NCBI GenBank assembly: GCA_014529385.2
Contig: CM043952.1
Coordinates: 53,214,119 to 53,278,118 of the forward strand
Length of the DNA: 64,000 nucleotides
Source: Adiantum capillus-veneris
Taxonomy: Eukaryota > Streptophyta > Polypodiopsida > Polypodiales > Pteridaceae
Direction: 5' to 3'
The position numbers and the translations under genes are program-made. The notes under the pieces are model-generated. The model was given only the letters and a program-made list of their open reading frames with translations. It searched no databases and had not been told where the DNA came from. Position 1 is the stretch's first letter; every line of letters starts with the position of its first letter. Below are positions 36,450-48,350 of the stretch, one piece after another.

Positions 36450-36960
36450 ATGAAAGGGATGGACAAGCGTCAAGCAAAATTGAAGATAAATATGCCCCCA
36501 TATATGTTGGGCACTATTACTACTTGAGCAATGCCTTGATGGTTCGCCAAATCTTTGTAGAGACTGTAGAGGAGCCAGGCTAGACTTCTACATCCTCAAA
36601 TGCACTAAGACAAAGCGCTTGACCATAAACTCTAAAAGGTATGAATGGCACAACCGCATTAAGAAAAATTTATTTGTCGTTGAGTGACTATCCTATGACA
36701 AGGTAAATGGGTGAGATCATACCTATGTACTTTTGCACAACAAGCCCACTGCTCTTATCTACTCCCTCCTTGTGCGATGCATCAAGTTTCCAATGTGCCC
36801 AAGGGAAGGTGAGCCTAATTATATGATATGTAAAATGATGTATTTGAAAAAATCTATAATAGCATGCCTCTAGAGAAGAACTTGTAAGTCCTATCTATGT
36901 GATCATTCACAATTTGCTCATAGTTTGTACCGAGGTTTTCCCTCAATCAATAGTAGTAGT
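36450..36960 (+). other. Spacer after the transposase relic, nothing firm
   Basis: A plus-strand frame continues briefly (KYAPIYVGHYYYLSNALMVR) but is soon broken. No motif is recognised. Confidence 0.4.
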
Positions 36961-36974
36961 TTGACCAATTGACA

Positions 36975-37460
36975 ACATTTTTCCAACACTTCACCACCAC
37001 AAAATCACCACTTGAAAGCACTTTATAGGACCTCACCACCATTGAGCACTACTTTTCTTGCACTTCACCACACAACACAACACTCCTTCATAGCACTTTT
37101 TTAGCACTTCACCACCAATAAGCACTAGTTCAATACACTTCTAGCACTTTACCACCAAAAAAGTACCACTTGACAACACTTTAGAGGACCTCACCACCAT
37201 TGAGCACTACCTTTCCACCACTTCACTAAAACATAGCACTCCTTGATAGCACTTTCCAACACTTCACCACCAATAAGCACTAGTTCATAGTACATTTTGA
37301 GCACTTTACCACCACTTGACAGCAATTATCAACACTAATAACAAACACACTCAATCACTTATCAGCACGTTTTGTTTGATAACCACTATGAACTTTGTAC
37401 TACTTGAAAGTACGTTCACACTACTTGGCTAGCACTTTACAGCACACTCAAGATAAGAAA
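36975..37460. repeat. About 156-bp tandem repeat of CACTTCACCACC units
   Basis: The block GGACCTCACCACCATTGAGC occurs at 37027 and 37186, and AATAAGCACTAGTTCA near 37118 and 37273. That gives a higher-order period of about 156 bp made of smaller GCACTT/CACC units. Confidence 0.75.
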
Positions 37461-37939
37461 AAAGAGACGCCAAGACAAAAGCATTCCTATTTAAGTCTAG
37501 ATTCATTATATTTGGTATGAACCGATGTTAACATATAAAGACTATGGAAATTTTCCCATCATTGGGCATTTATATGGGGCTTTTTGAGTATGGTCAGGGG
37601 CCACTTTTGGGAGGAAAAGAGACTTAATATTATGTTGGGACCGTACCTTATAATGCACAATATCTCAGTTCCATCCTGCAAGAGCCTCCTTCCTGGCACC
37701 AAATGGACACTCAGTAACAGTTTTTTCTCTCTCAACACTCTCAACCCATTGTAACACAAGTTCGGCTACATCCTATTTCAAGAAATGTTCCCATTGCCTC
37801 TCATTTGGCTACTCCAACCCAAGAAGAATCACATAGCAAGAAGGATCATTCAAGTACATCTCATACAAGGAGTCATCTAGCAGTAATATGTTTTGACTTA
37901 TTGAACTTAGGGAAAAGATACCAAAAGTTCCTAGCTTTT

Positions 37940-39065
37940 TGAAGAACATTGGCTTCGGAGGGTTCTCAAAAAGTCAACTTCTAACATGGTAGCTACTCTA
38001 GCAAAGCAAGCCGTGCAAGCAACACTTGGCCTGAGTCAAGAAGCCTCATTGTGCACTTAGCATGCACATATGCAAGTACATTGCTGAAGTCAACAATGAT
38101 TTCCAAATCCCTATTGACATTAAAGAGACCAAGAGGAGCTTTGTGATCAATGTGTTGTACCTCATCGAGTGGTAGGCATTTTGAACCAACGATATGAATT
38201 TTAACTACAGAACACATGAACAAAATCTGAGAGAAAACACTCACATATTATATTGTCGGGCGACAGCATGATAGCATGAAAAAAAATACAAAGTTGTAAG
38301 AAGCTAAAGCTTCTTGCATGCTCTGGTTTTGGGGGGAAGTATGTTAGTACTTTTTTTGGGTCGTAGACTAGCCCATCCTCCACCTGCTGTTATCTTTTTC
38401 TCTGCAGCTCCCCTGCAACAAATTACTAGGCTACATCTATTTTTTGATCCAACAACTCAACAACATTGTCGTCCTTACCAATATCACTACCTGGGTTTAC
38501 AATAGTAAGGCAAGTTAGGAGCGAGGGTCGTAAATGGTGATCATAATTAACATTGTGACCATGAACCAAATATAGGAGGATAACAAGTAGACAAAACCAA
38601 CATTACCTTTGTTGCTTGTAGAACAAGGTCTCCTTGAATGTCTCTCCATAACCAACCTCATTAATTTTTCCACCCTCAAAGTTCTTATACTTCCTCACTG
38701 TGGTGTCCAGGCCGAAGAGCTCATCCACATCATTCTTGAACAATGTGGACGTGCCTAGGTCACATCTCTTGTCAGCCACTGAGCTCATCCACATCATTCT
38801 TGAACAATGTGGAAGCGCCTAGGTCACATCTCTTGTTAGCCACTAGCTCACGTGAAACATAGCACACATTTAATATGCATAACAAAGTAGCATGATTGCT
38901 ATGTATCTCCCATTGACAGTCTGGTATAATGTACTTGGGCTAGCCGCACAAACAACAAAAAAGCAGAATGGATAGTACTTGTGGACACATAGCATATTAA
39001 AAAACCCCGGCTGCCGCATGTTTTCCCGACACCACTTGTCCATAAGCCACACAATTTCCACCAAT
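37940..39065 (-). pseudogene. Repeat-family coding relic, copy A
   Basis: Minus-strand frames at 39064-38870, 38797-38603 and 38244-37993 look like pieces of one decayed protein. The last of them (SVVKIHIVGSKCLPLDEVQH, GLFNVNRDLEIIVDF, LAYVHAKCTMRLL) is about 80% identical to a frame at 48170-47907, so the two loci are copies of a dispersed family. A 64-bp tandem duplication sits at 38717-38844. I do not recognise the family. Confidence 0.5.
38717..38844. repeat. 64-bp tandem duplication
   Basis: Two copies of GAGCTCATCCACATCATTCT plus the following 44 bases, starting at 38717 and 38781, with three or four differences. Confidence 0.85.
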
Positions 39066-39289
39066 TATAACAGTATCAGCATTGAGACAGACTTGGAAGG
39101 CGGAGTAGGCACTAGAAGGACCCACCCCTCTCTCTTTAGGAATTTGTAAGACTCCTTCATGAAGGAGGCCTACCTTCTAGCCTCACGTAGCACCCTCTCC
39201 ATTTCCTAAACTCTTGTCTATACAAAATGAAAAACAAAAGAAAATTATAAATTTCACAACCAACCATGAAGCTTAAAGGTTTATCAGGC

Positions 39290-39850
39290 ATTATCACTTT
39301 CAAGCACTATCTATAGCACTTGAAAGCACAATGAAGCACTTTCAAAAGCTTTCAAGCACTTCAGAGTGTTTCAAAGTGCCATGGAATGCTTTCAAGTACT
39401 TCAAAGTGGTTTCAAGTGCTTGAAGATGCTTTGAAGAAGAAGAGTTTTCAAGTAATCTTAAGCACTTGGAAGCATTTGAAGCATTTTAGAGTACCTGCAA
39501 CACTTCAAAGTGGTGTAGAGAGCTTGGAAATACCCATAAGGTGAAGAAGTAGCAAGAAATTTTAGGCACTTGGAAGCACTTTGAAGTACTTTGAAGCACA
39601 TTGTAGTACTTTATAGCACTTTGATGTTATAAAGCACTCCAAGTACTTTGAGGCACTTTGAAATACTCTTGAGCACTTCTCAGCACTACCAAGTACTTAC
39701 AAGCATTTTTAAACACGTTTAAGTGGTATAAAGTGTCTCAAAGTTTTATTAGCATTATCAAGCCTCATGCACTTGGTAGTGGTCCTAGCACTTTAAAGTA
39801 CTCTAATCACTTTCAAGCGCTCTAATCTCTCAAGTGATGTCCAGGAACTT
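39290..39850 (-). repeat. Degenerate AAGCACTTTGAAGCACTT array, opposite orientation to 34.9-35.6 kb
   Basis: Variants of GAAGCACTT / CAAGCACTT every ~10 bp over about 560 bp. The unit is the reverse complement of the AGTGCTTC unit at 34850-35585. Confidence 0.78.
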
Positions 39851-40028
39851 TGAAGTGTTCTAAACACCAAAAAGTTCATGACAATTTAGAAATGCAAGAG
39901 TTTAGTACTTGCATTACAGACACCTCCTCCTTTATATTTGCATCATTAATCAATCCTGCACCAATTAAAAGTACCCTCGCCAACACTCCAATCTCAACTT
40001 TCGTTTGGATAATAAGACCTTCATTATT

Positions 40029-40630
40029 TGATGAAGATTCTTTCAATACCTGCGGTTTTGCTCTGAGCCTCTCCATCTCTACATAAATTGGATCACAAGC
40101 GGAGTGGCTGCCTTCATTGCATAGCCATGAATCACATTGTTCTTCTAAGATAGATTTAGCAAAAGCGACCTTCTCTTCAGCTTTATGCGCCTATTGATCA
40201 AGTTCATCTACAATTTGATCCACCCACTCTATGTACAAGGGCTAGGTTGCAGTCTCAATTTATTTCAAAGGGAGATTAAATATAATAGGGTCGTAGGACT
40301 CCACGACAAAATCCTTATATCCTCGTGAAATACACACACCATAATCCGTCATGAATCCCTACACCCCCTTATGATTTTCAATCTCCCCTTTGAAATGACA
40401 TGAAGACTGCAACCTAGCCCATGCACATAGAGTGGCTGGGTCAATTGTAGCTGCAACTTGATCAAGAAGGCCCATAAAAGCTAAGAGAAGGTCGCTTTTA
40501 GCTAAATCTATCTTAGAAGAACAATGTGGATTCATGCTATGCAATGAAGGCAGCCACTCCGCTTGTGATCCCAATTTATGTAAGATGGAGAGGCTCAGAG
40601 CAAAACCGCAGGTATTGAAAGAATCTTCGA
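40029..40630. repeat. Large inverted repeat of a gene-like fragment
   Basis: The left arm (about 40029-40290) and right arm (about 40360-40630) are reverse complements at high identity. Both carry GGTTTTGCTCTGAGCCTCTC and CACAAGCGGAGTGGCTGCC in opposite orientation, with a loop of about 70-80 bp. The right arm belongs to an open minus-strand frame (40787-40359, 142 residues: LTEEDLPPDRWLTVFEDSFN, LSILHKLGSQAEWLPSLHSM). This could be a fragment of a host gene. The left arm has small indels that break the same frame. Confidence 0.82.
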
Positions 40631-41329
40631 AGACAGTGAGCCACCGATCAGGTGGCAAGTCCTCCTCGGTGAGCTCCTTGGGTACCTTGCCCTTCATGCT
40701 TGACCCATAATCCTGATGCAACCCCAATGTTGAGTAGCAAAATTGGGATAGTTTCGGATGCTCCATCGATGCTGCCAATAAGATCAAAAGAAGTTAGTTT
40801 TGTTGCCAATAGTGAGATCCATGCATTGCTCAGACAAGAAAATACTACCATAGCACCTTTTCGAGCATACTTTGATGTTGGGGAGCCACATTTAGATCAA
40901 GAAGTTTTAGCATGCTCTGGTTTTGGCACATATGATGGGGGCTACTAAACAGACTTTGAATCTTGAAATGGCTCCTTGCACTTCCTGGGGTATGTGGTCT
41001 TCTTGGGGGTGGGAGTGTTAATCTTTGTATTAAGCAATGGAAAAGCAAGGCAGCTTACGTGAGAAGGGTGGAGAAGAGGAGAGCACGACAGCTTCTATGA
41101 GAAGGGCGCGGAGAAGAGGAGAGCAGGGCAGCTTCTGTGAGAAGGGTGGAGAAGAGAAAAGCATTTAAGCATCATGCATAGGCATTAGGCAGGGCCACAT
41201 CAGTTCTTAATGAGGATTTTGAAAATGAGGACCCCATGCCATGCCATAATAACCTACATGCGGGTACACCTAGATTTTGCATGCGTTTCCAAAGATACAT
41301 TTGCATGGAACAAGAACGTTCCCTCTATC

Positions 41330-41750
41330 AGCTACAAACGGGAGCGTGGCTGCCCTGAATTGTTGCATACGCACATGATCAATCTCAACACGAACATAGA
41401 GAGATAGAAAATAGAATAGAGCGAGGGAGATCGTGCAAGCGCACCTCCGAGAGCGGAGTGCTACGCTGGCACGGCAAGAGAGAAGAGAGGAGAAAGGAGA
41501 AGAAAGACACAAGACTGGGTGCAATCTCCCCCCGTGCCATTTCCCTCTTGCACGTATTTGCTATATAGATTTCTTGAATGGTCAAATTGGTTACAAACTG
41601 GCCGGCCGGTCATAAATGGCCAAAGCTCATAAAAGAGCACTTGAATAATAAAATATACATGATATACATATCCATTTGCATAGGCCAAGCTGGATCTAGT
41701 CTTTTCTGCCTGTCAGCTGCAATAAATAATAAAATATCAATTCTATAACA
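41330..41750 (-). repeat. 3' LTR of the LARD-like element
   Basis: Contains AAACTGGCCGGCCGGTCATA and ends (minus sense) GTTTGTAGCT. It lacks the 9-bp segment AAGAGTGAC-like insert present in the other LTR near 46845. Confidence 0.88.
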
Positions 41751-43737
41751 TACCTCTCCGTTGGAAAGCAACTGTCCTCAGTTGCGAAGATAAAAATTTA
41801 CAAACAATACTTGTCAAAAACAATGATTAGAAATCTGTATCAAATAGTTAAAAAATCCATAAAATTAGACAACATTGCTTATGCCTGCCGTCATCCACAT
41901 ACTACCTATTCTAGTGTCCCATACCACTAGAATAAGCAGTATATGTCATATCCTGATGAATCAGGATATCATTGGTCACACTCATCATTGTATAAATCAA
42001 TTCTCATCAATCTCAAGTTCACTTTCATAAATACTGTCGTGATAGAAAATCATCATATACCAATTCCAAATCCAAAGTATCTCTCATTTTCTATACCCGG
42101 GTAACAAAATCATACCAGTTGCAGTGGTGGCCAGCCACTGTAGCATGATTTCATGATTGGTGTTGCCTAAATCGCCGAATCTACACCAATAAAACGTGTT
42201 GCCTAAATTAGCGAATCTGCATTTGGTATAAGTTTAAAAAATCATGAATCTGCAATTTATTAATGTGTTGCCTAGATCGACGAATCTGCACTAGGATGAG
42301 CATTTACACACTGCCTAAACTGGCGAATCTGTGTGCTTGTGACCAATGGACTAGACAAGACATAAAGGAGAAAAAGTATATTTACTACGTTGTTGGCATC
42401 ACAGTTCAGTATATCACCAAAGGACTTACAAATGGTTGTGCACTATCCCAGAGTGCCTTAGCTCGCATGAGTAACTGCATGGCTTACTGACAAATCATCC
42501 CAACAGAAATTTCTTTCAATACAATTAGAGGGCGTGACCTTAGCAGTGTAAGAGGGTATCATAAAATTGGATAAAATATGGTTAGGATATTATTACGAAA
42601 GCTGTAAAAATGAGTTTTTAAAATAAAGTAAAGAGATTACTTATCTGACGTCCTCGCATTATGGTATGCATAGGTTTTGTGAATCCTTAAAGGAGTTAGA
42701 TAAATGTAACAAAAACAAGTGAAGATCATGATAAAAATCTTTTGACAAGGTCAACCAAGATAGCTAGTTTTATTTCCTTGAGATTGTGGTAAACGTAATA
42801 AAGGTACAACGGTGTGGAGCAGTGCTATTGTACAACAACTATTAAAATATAACATTGAGCCATTTGAAGAGGAGAAAACCTAGAAAATATTCAAAATTTT
42901 ATAAGTGCAACCAATTGTAAGTCACCAATAAAGAATGCATGACATTTGATAACGTCAATCGATACAAGGAATTGCAGAAATAACATGCAATATAGCCTAG
43001 CCGGAATTATATGAAGTTGCAAAAAGTGGTTACCGAGCAAGCTGGCAGCAGGAGTATGAGCATAGAACATTTTGTACCAGCTTGTGCTAATTAAAAACAT
43101 TAATCAATTGAAAATAAAATGCTAACAACATTGCTAGGTATCGCAGAGGATTTAAAATATTGTGCTAGGTACGGGAAAAAAAATCATGCAAATCATGCCA
43201 TAAAGTCCACAGATTATAGGTAAAATAAAATCTCTGCAAATAGTGTGATGGAATTCATTGAAGATATTAGAGTTATATAAACCTAGGTCTTATGATCGCT
43301 ATATGAAGCTTGATTGTGGTCGTCTCTAGCATATCATTTTGTAGTTCTGTTTCAAATACTTTATGCCTTAATTAGTGTTGTTACCCATCGCAAATTTGTA
43401 CCATTCATCAATATCTAGTCACATTGTAATTGTCGATGGGGCATATCATCAATGTAATTCTGAGAGGGGGGAGGGGAAGGGAGGGGAGGGGGGAATACGA
43501 GTAGAGACTAGGGTATAGAGACAAAGATAAAGTTACATCACATATGTCATCGTCCAGTATACTATGAGATATGAAGTCACTTGCATTGTCTATTTAGTGA
43601 GTGAGATCACTCATTAGAGTTATGAGAGTCCTCAAGTTGTTTATGCTAGAGTGGGGCAACACGAGGAGAGTCATTCACAGAGGGAGATGTTTGATTGTGT
43701 GAGAGTAGAGACTAGACATTTAGAATAATGAGTTCAA

Positions 43738-44190
43738 ACGGACAAAATCCGGGTGGATCTGATCCAATGCTTGGGTATAGTAGTAAAATGAATGAAAGTG
43801 GAAAATTTAAACTAAAAGTTGAAAAACCTCAGACTGAAATCATCTTCATCATCGTTAATGCCTGTGGATGTATGACATCTGGAGAAAGTATTTCCTGTGG
43901 TCATTCAGGAGCTTCCTCGATGTCCGTGGTTGTAAGGGGTCCTACTGGGAGAGGGAAGAGAGAACGAGAAAATGAAATGAAATGTTTCATTATATGGCTT
44001 TAAAGTGCCAAAATGACCGATGAGACTAAATGGATACAATCCGTGTGAATCGAATACCATGTCTGGGTACAAATTAAAATGAAGTAACGTAAAAATAAAT
44101 TTTTAAAAAAAACTTCATTACTAGCATCGTCATGCCCTGAAGTAGTCTGAGAAAGTATCGCAGCAGTCGCTGAGGAGCTTCGATCAGAAG
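43738..44190. repeat. Two tandem copies of a GAAAT-tailed dispersed repeat
   Basis: Segments at about 43738-43935 and 44034-44190 share the order CAAAATCCGNGTG, CTTGGGTA / TCTGGGTA, ATCGTNATGCC, GAGAAAGTAT and AGGAGCTTC. The GAAATGAAATG junction at about 43965-43985 is the same as in the copies inside the CLPR1 intron. Confidence 0.65.
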
Positions 44191-45973
44191 GGGGAGCTCG
44201 TCAGCAGCTTAGTACGAGGGAATGTAAAGGGGTGGGGATCCGCCAGTGATCAGAGAAAAGGTCGTCGAGAAGAGAGTTTCCACGAAAAAAGGGGGAGGCT
44301 ACAAAGTTCGCCCACTAGTGCCAGATCAGTGTGAGGCTGCATGATCACAAAGGAGGGCCGAAAATGGCATGCAGGGCTGTTGGTTGCAGGACTCCTTTCG
44401 CCAACCGCAGCCGATCGAGAGAAATTTTCACCGTGGGGATGGATTGGACCTGGCCGTATAGGAAAGATGGTTGTTGGCATAGAATTAAACTCTACTGATG
44501 CGAGTGCTCCACACCTCGGACGCAGCAAAGCACCAAATAATTTAGCAACCTCCTATCTCTATGGCAGCCTTGAGTAATCGAATTCAGGGGAGGGGGGAGA
44601 GAGAGAGAGTGAGGTTAGATGGCGACTAGTGAGCCTGATCTTGGCAACTTATGAGCCTCACAGACAGTCAGGAGAGAGAGAGATTGTGCAGCTTCCGATG
44701 TTCTGTATGGAAGCACAACTTCCTTGCTCCCTTGCTAGGCCACTGCGATGTCGTGCTTGCTCCATGTCGTTGTATTGTGCTTCTCTCTCGCTTTGTGTTC
44801 TCGAAACGGCATGAGGTGCAGAGCATCTGACATAGTTGGCAGGCTTGGGGAAGCTCAGTATAATAGACTGCAAGAGAACCATGTAAGCAGCTCCATCCGT
44901 AAGTGAAGATGTAGTCGAGGGCCTACTGGTACTCAGAGCACGCCAGTGCACAGATTTCGTCTTCCATGGTTGAATTCCTTGAAGATCTTTTGAACGGAAG
45001 AAGGGTACGTAATCAGGTCGCTTCCCATGATGCTAAATGTGCATAGATGGCAGGGTCAGAGATCGTGGGCACACACTCAATGATTGCAGTCCATGATCAT
45101 CTGCATGTTGGAGGGAGGGAGAGAAAAGAGATAGGCAGATGCAAGGTGGTGAGCCAGAGATATTGAGACTGGGTGTGTGTGTGTGTGTGTCAGTTTGGTG
45201 GTTGGCCAAGCAAAAAGGGTGGCTGCTGGTGGACAGGCAGGAAGAAAGTGTGTGAGAGAGAAGGTTCAGTTGTCGCAGAAGTAATGGGTGGTAAGGAGAG
45301 AGTGAGAGAGAGTTCAATTGCGCCTGTGTGTGTGATTAGAAGGGGGTTGGTGGGTGAAGAGGTGTGGTTGGCGCAGCTCAATAGAACGAGAGAGAGACAG
45401 ATACGGATGTGCTTGTCATAAAGATTGCATGCGGTCCAGGTTGACTGGCCTCCAGTAGTTGGAACCAAAAAGTAAAAATGATTGGGTGGTTGAGGGTAGG
45501 CGCCTCCATGCAGGCACACACAATTCTGAGTACCCTGGTGGTTTGGGCGCCACAAGATGAGAGAAAAGGAGAGATTGGATGGGCTGGCGACTAATTGTTG
45601 GGTTGGCACGCCATGCAGGCAACTGAGAGAGTATGAGATTATTGAGGGAGTTCGAGAGTGCTGGTGGCGGATCCAACAACCGGTGTGTGTGTGTGGTGTG
45701 TGGAAGGTTCGGCAGCAGGTAGGTTAGAGAGAGGAAGGGACTGGTCTTGGTTGGTGATTATCAGAAGGGGGAGAGTGAGGCACTGGGTTGCAAGCCTGCG
45801 AGCGGACGCCTCTGTTGTGTCCGGGCAATTGGTTGCGGGTGATGCCATGTCGGCAGCCGTGAGAGGAAGAGAGAGTGCGAGGGTCGCCATCAGTTTTGCT
45901 TTGATGGTGTTGTTGGTCACGAATGCAGCAAACATTTTTTTTTTTGAAATATTTTTTATGACGACATGTACGC

Positions 45974-46189
45974 TCATGTGACTACATCGACTATGTGTGC
46001 TCCGCATGATGACGCACTGCTCTCACCCACGACTACTTGCCTTGGGAAAGGGCTAGAACGGTGAATAAAAAGAAGTTGTACCTGCATCACGCGAGTAGCA
46101 CTGTCGAGTTCGGAGACAATGGCACGAAGCCTCTCCCTCATAGCACCCAATTCTTTGAGCTGGATACGGAGTTCTTCAAGCTGTCCCAA
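45974..46189 (-). pseudogene. Coiled-coil fragment, possible gag start
   Basis: About 440 bp after the primer site the minus strand encodes LEELRIQLKELGAMRERLRA and more heptad-like sequence, without an ATG at its head. Position and composition suit the N terminus of a gag protein, but nothing recognisable follows. Confidence 0.35.
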
Positions 46190-46609
46190 AAAGAGACTTC
46201 TCTCTTCTTCTTACAATCTCAATCAAGCCCCTAATCGGGATGGTCTTGATTTTAAGTCGTCGCGGCCTACAAAATCTCATTCTACTCTCCAATTACTTCT
46301 CCTACTACTCTTCATCGTCGTCTACTATACAGATCCTATGACGATATTTATCGTGCTTATTAATATATATATATATATATACACGTTAATATTGTGTAAA
46401 CTTTGCTCATAGTATAAACTTGTCATTCCTATTGTCTGATTCACATATCTTCCACTAATTACGAATTAATAAGGAATTAATGCCAGATTTTTATAAAAAC
46501 ATAAAAAATAATGTAAAACAAGGACATAGAATTATAAATTTTGAAAATCAAAAGGAAACGAGAGCACTTAGCTTTTGGTTATCCGAATCTGCAATCTCGG
46601 GAACATAGC

Positions 46610-46626
46610 CTCAGCTCTGATACCAC
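46610..46626 (-). promoter_or_regulatory. Primer binding site (initiator tRNA-Met)
   Basis: On the minus strand the sequence after the LTR reads GTGGTATCAGAGCTGAGG. The core TGGTATCAGAGC is the standard plant tRNA-iMet site. Confidence 0.88.
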
Positions 46627-47056
46627 TGCTACAAACGGGAGCGTGGCTGCCCTGAATTGTCGCATACGCACATGATCGATCTCAACACGAACATAGAGAG
46701 ATAGAAAATAGAATAGAGCGAGGGAGAACGTGCAAGCGCACCTCCGAGACCGGAGTGCTATGCTGGCACGGCGAGAGAGAAGAGAGGAGAAAGGAGAAGA
46801 AAGACACAACACTGGGTGCAATCTCCCCCCGTGCAAGAGTGACCATTTCCCTCTTGCACGTATTTGTTATATAGATTTCTTGAATGGTCAAATTGGTTAC
46901 AAACTGGCCGGCCGGTCATAAATGGCCAAAGCTCATAAAAGAGCACTTGAATAATAAAATATACATGATATACATATCCATTCGCATAGGCCAAGCTGGA
47001 TCTAGTTTTTTCTACCTGTCAGCTACAATAAATAATAAAATATCAATTCTATAACA
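46627..47056 (-). repeat. 5' LTR of the LARD-like element
   Basis: 430 bp, same order of blocks as the 3' LTR. It lies next to the primer site on the low-coordinate side and the CTATC target copy on the high side. Confidence 0.88.
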
Positions 47057-47171
47057 CTATCTCCCTTCCCCACATTTGAAAAACAATAAAATTCCCTCCT
47101 TCTAGGGGCTATTTAGTATTGTTGGTACCACCAGAAGGTGCAAAAAGTGGTACCACCTACACATGTTTTGA

Positions 47172-47450
47172 CCCAAGGGTATTTGCAAAAATCCGCACTA
47201 CCAAAAGATGATCGAGCTACTCATTTGACGATCCCCCTTTGCTCACATGGTGAATGAGCTGCTCCAAAGCTATGGCAATCAATATCAAATGCAATCAATG
47301 GCGCTCAAGGCGATTCAAGAAGCTACGAAGACCCACATTATTTCTATGTTAGATGATACCAACCTCTGTGCCATACATGCAAAGAGAGTGACTATACAAC
47401 CAAAGGACATGCAACTTGAGTGCCAATTGAGGCAGGACTTTGAGCACTAG
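47172..47450 (+). pseudogene. Histone H3-like pseudogene fragment
   Basis: One plus-strand frame aligns with the histone fold of H3 from the alpha-N helix to near the C terminus: YQKMIELLI, stop, RSPFAHMVNELLQSYGNQYQ, MQSMALKAIQEATKT, then DDTNLCAIHAKRVTIQPKDM. DTNLCAIHAKRVTI is an H3 hallmark. The loop between YQK and IQEA is the same length as in canonical H3, so this is not a CENH3-type long loop. The N-terminal tail is absent, a TGA sits inside the conserved ELLIR motif, and the end (QLRQDFEH) differs from normal H3. It has no intron. It starts about 115 bp outside the LARD-like element, so it may be a retro-copy or a repeat-carried gene fragment. Confidence 0.72.
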
Positions 47451-47689
47451 CCAAAGTGAAGCCTATCCTTTTTGTACTACCCACCCTACTTTTGTATCCA
47501 AACGTTTTAACAATGATCAAAGGATTGAGAGTTTTGTGTCTTTTGTGTCCATACGCTTTTTAGCTTCTTAATGTGTTTAAGTTAAATGATATTTGTGTAT
47601 TAAACAACCTTTGGGTCCACGATTGTCAAGGGGGAAGGGGGTGTGTTTGTGCATAAACACTTGAATTCAAGCAGTATCTGAGGTGTTAT

Positions 47690-48240
47690 GGTGTTCTGGG
47701 GTGCAGACAAGGTCAAGACTTCGGAGGGTTTTCAAAAAATCAACTACTAACATGGCAGCTAATCTGGCAAAGTCAGCCATTCACGCAACACTTGGCCTGA
47801 GTCAGGCACTTGTTAATAGCATGTTCCAAAATTTTTTGAGTGCAAGAGGTCCACAGAAACACCAGTGCTACCTGAATCAGTGCAAGTAAGAAATCCCTAT
47901 GTCTTGTCATAAGTAGTAGGTGATGTTCTCATCCCCTGTTATTTTGGCAAAGTAGAGCATTGATATATCCAGGGACAACCTTGTTGTGCGCTTATCATGC
48001 ACATACGCAAGTAGATTTTTGAAGTCAACGATAACTATCAAATTCCTATTGACATTGAAGAGACCAATGATGTAAGGAGAAACTTTGCCATCAATGTGTT
48101 GTACCTCATTAATGGGTAGTGGGCATTTTGAGCCAATGACATGAATTTTAACTACAAAACACATTAACAAAATCTGAGAGAAAACACTTATATATTATGT
48201 TGTCAGGAGACAGTATGATAGCATGAAAAAAAGGTAAAAA
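47690..48240 (-). pseudogene. Repeat-family coding relic, copy B
   Basis: The minus-strand frame 48170-47907 (FVVKIHVIGSKCPLPINEVQ, IGLFNVNRNLIVIVDF) matches the frame at 38244-37993. The flanks also match, including ACTTGGCCTGAGTCA and AACAAAATCTGAGAGAAAAC. The family is unrecognised. Confidence 0.55.
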
Positions 48241-48350
48241 GGGGGGTGCATAAGGGCCTTTTTTGTTTTTTATGGCCTTTTTTGCACTCCATGACACTAG
48301 AAAAGCACATATTTGTTTAAATTCAAGTGTTTATGCACCCATTCAGCTTT

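Larger units (their letters stand above)
41330..47056 (-). mobile_element. Non-autonomous LTR retrotransposon (LARD-like), 5.7 kb
   Basis: LTRs of 421 bp (41330-41750) and 430 bp (46627-47056) are about 95% identical and flanked by the 5-bp duplication CTATC (41325-41329 and 47057-47061). On the minus strand each LTR begins TGTTATAG. The 5' LTR ends GTTTGTAGCA and is followed by the primer site; the 3' LTR ends GTAGCT, with the terminal CA changed to CT. A purine-rich stretch (GGAGAGGTA) precedes the 3' LTR. The 4.9-kb interior has no protease, RT or integrase; the only protein-like piece is a coiled-coil frame near 46189-45974. It must depend on enzymes from another element. Confidence 0.88.

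Noticed and set aside
45033-46007. Overlapping frames on both strands in the LARD-like interior
   Set aside because: Low-complexity GAGAG/GTGTG-rich sequence; no motif and mutually overlapping.
47172-47450. CENH3 (centromeric H3) as identity of the H3-like fragment
   Set aside because: Loop 1 has canonical H3 length and the AIHAKRVTI end is canonical; CENH3 usually has a longer loop.
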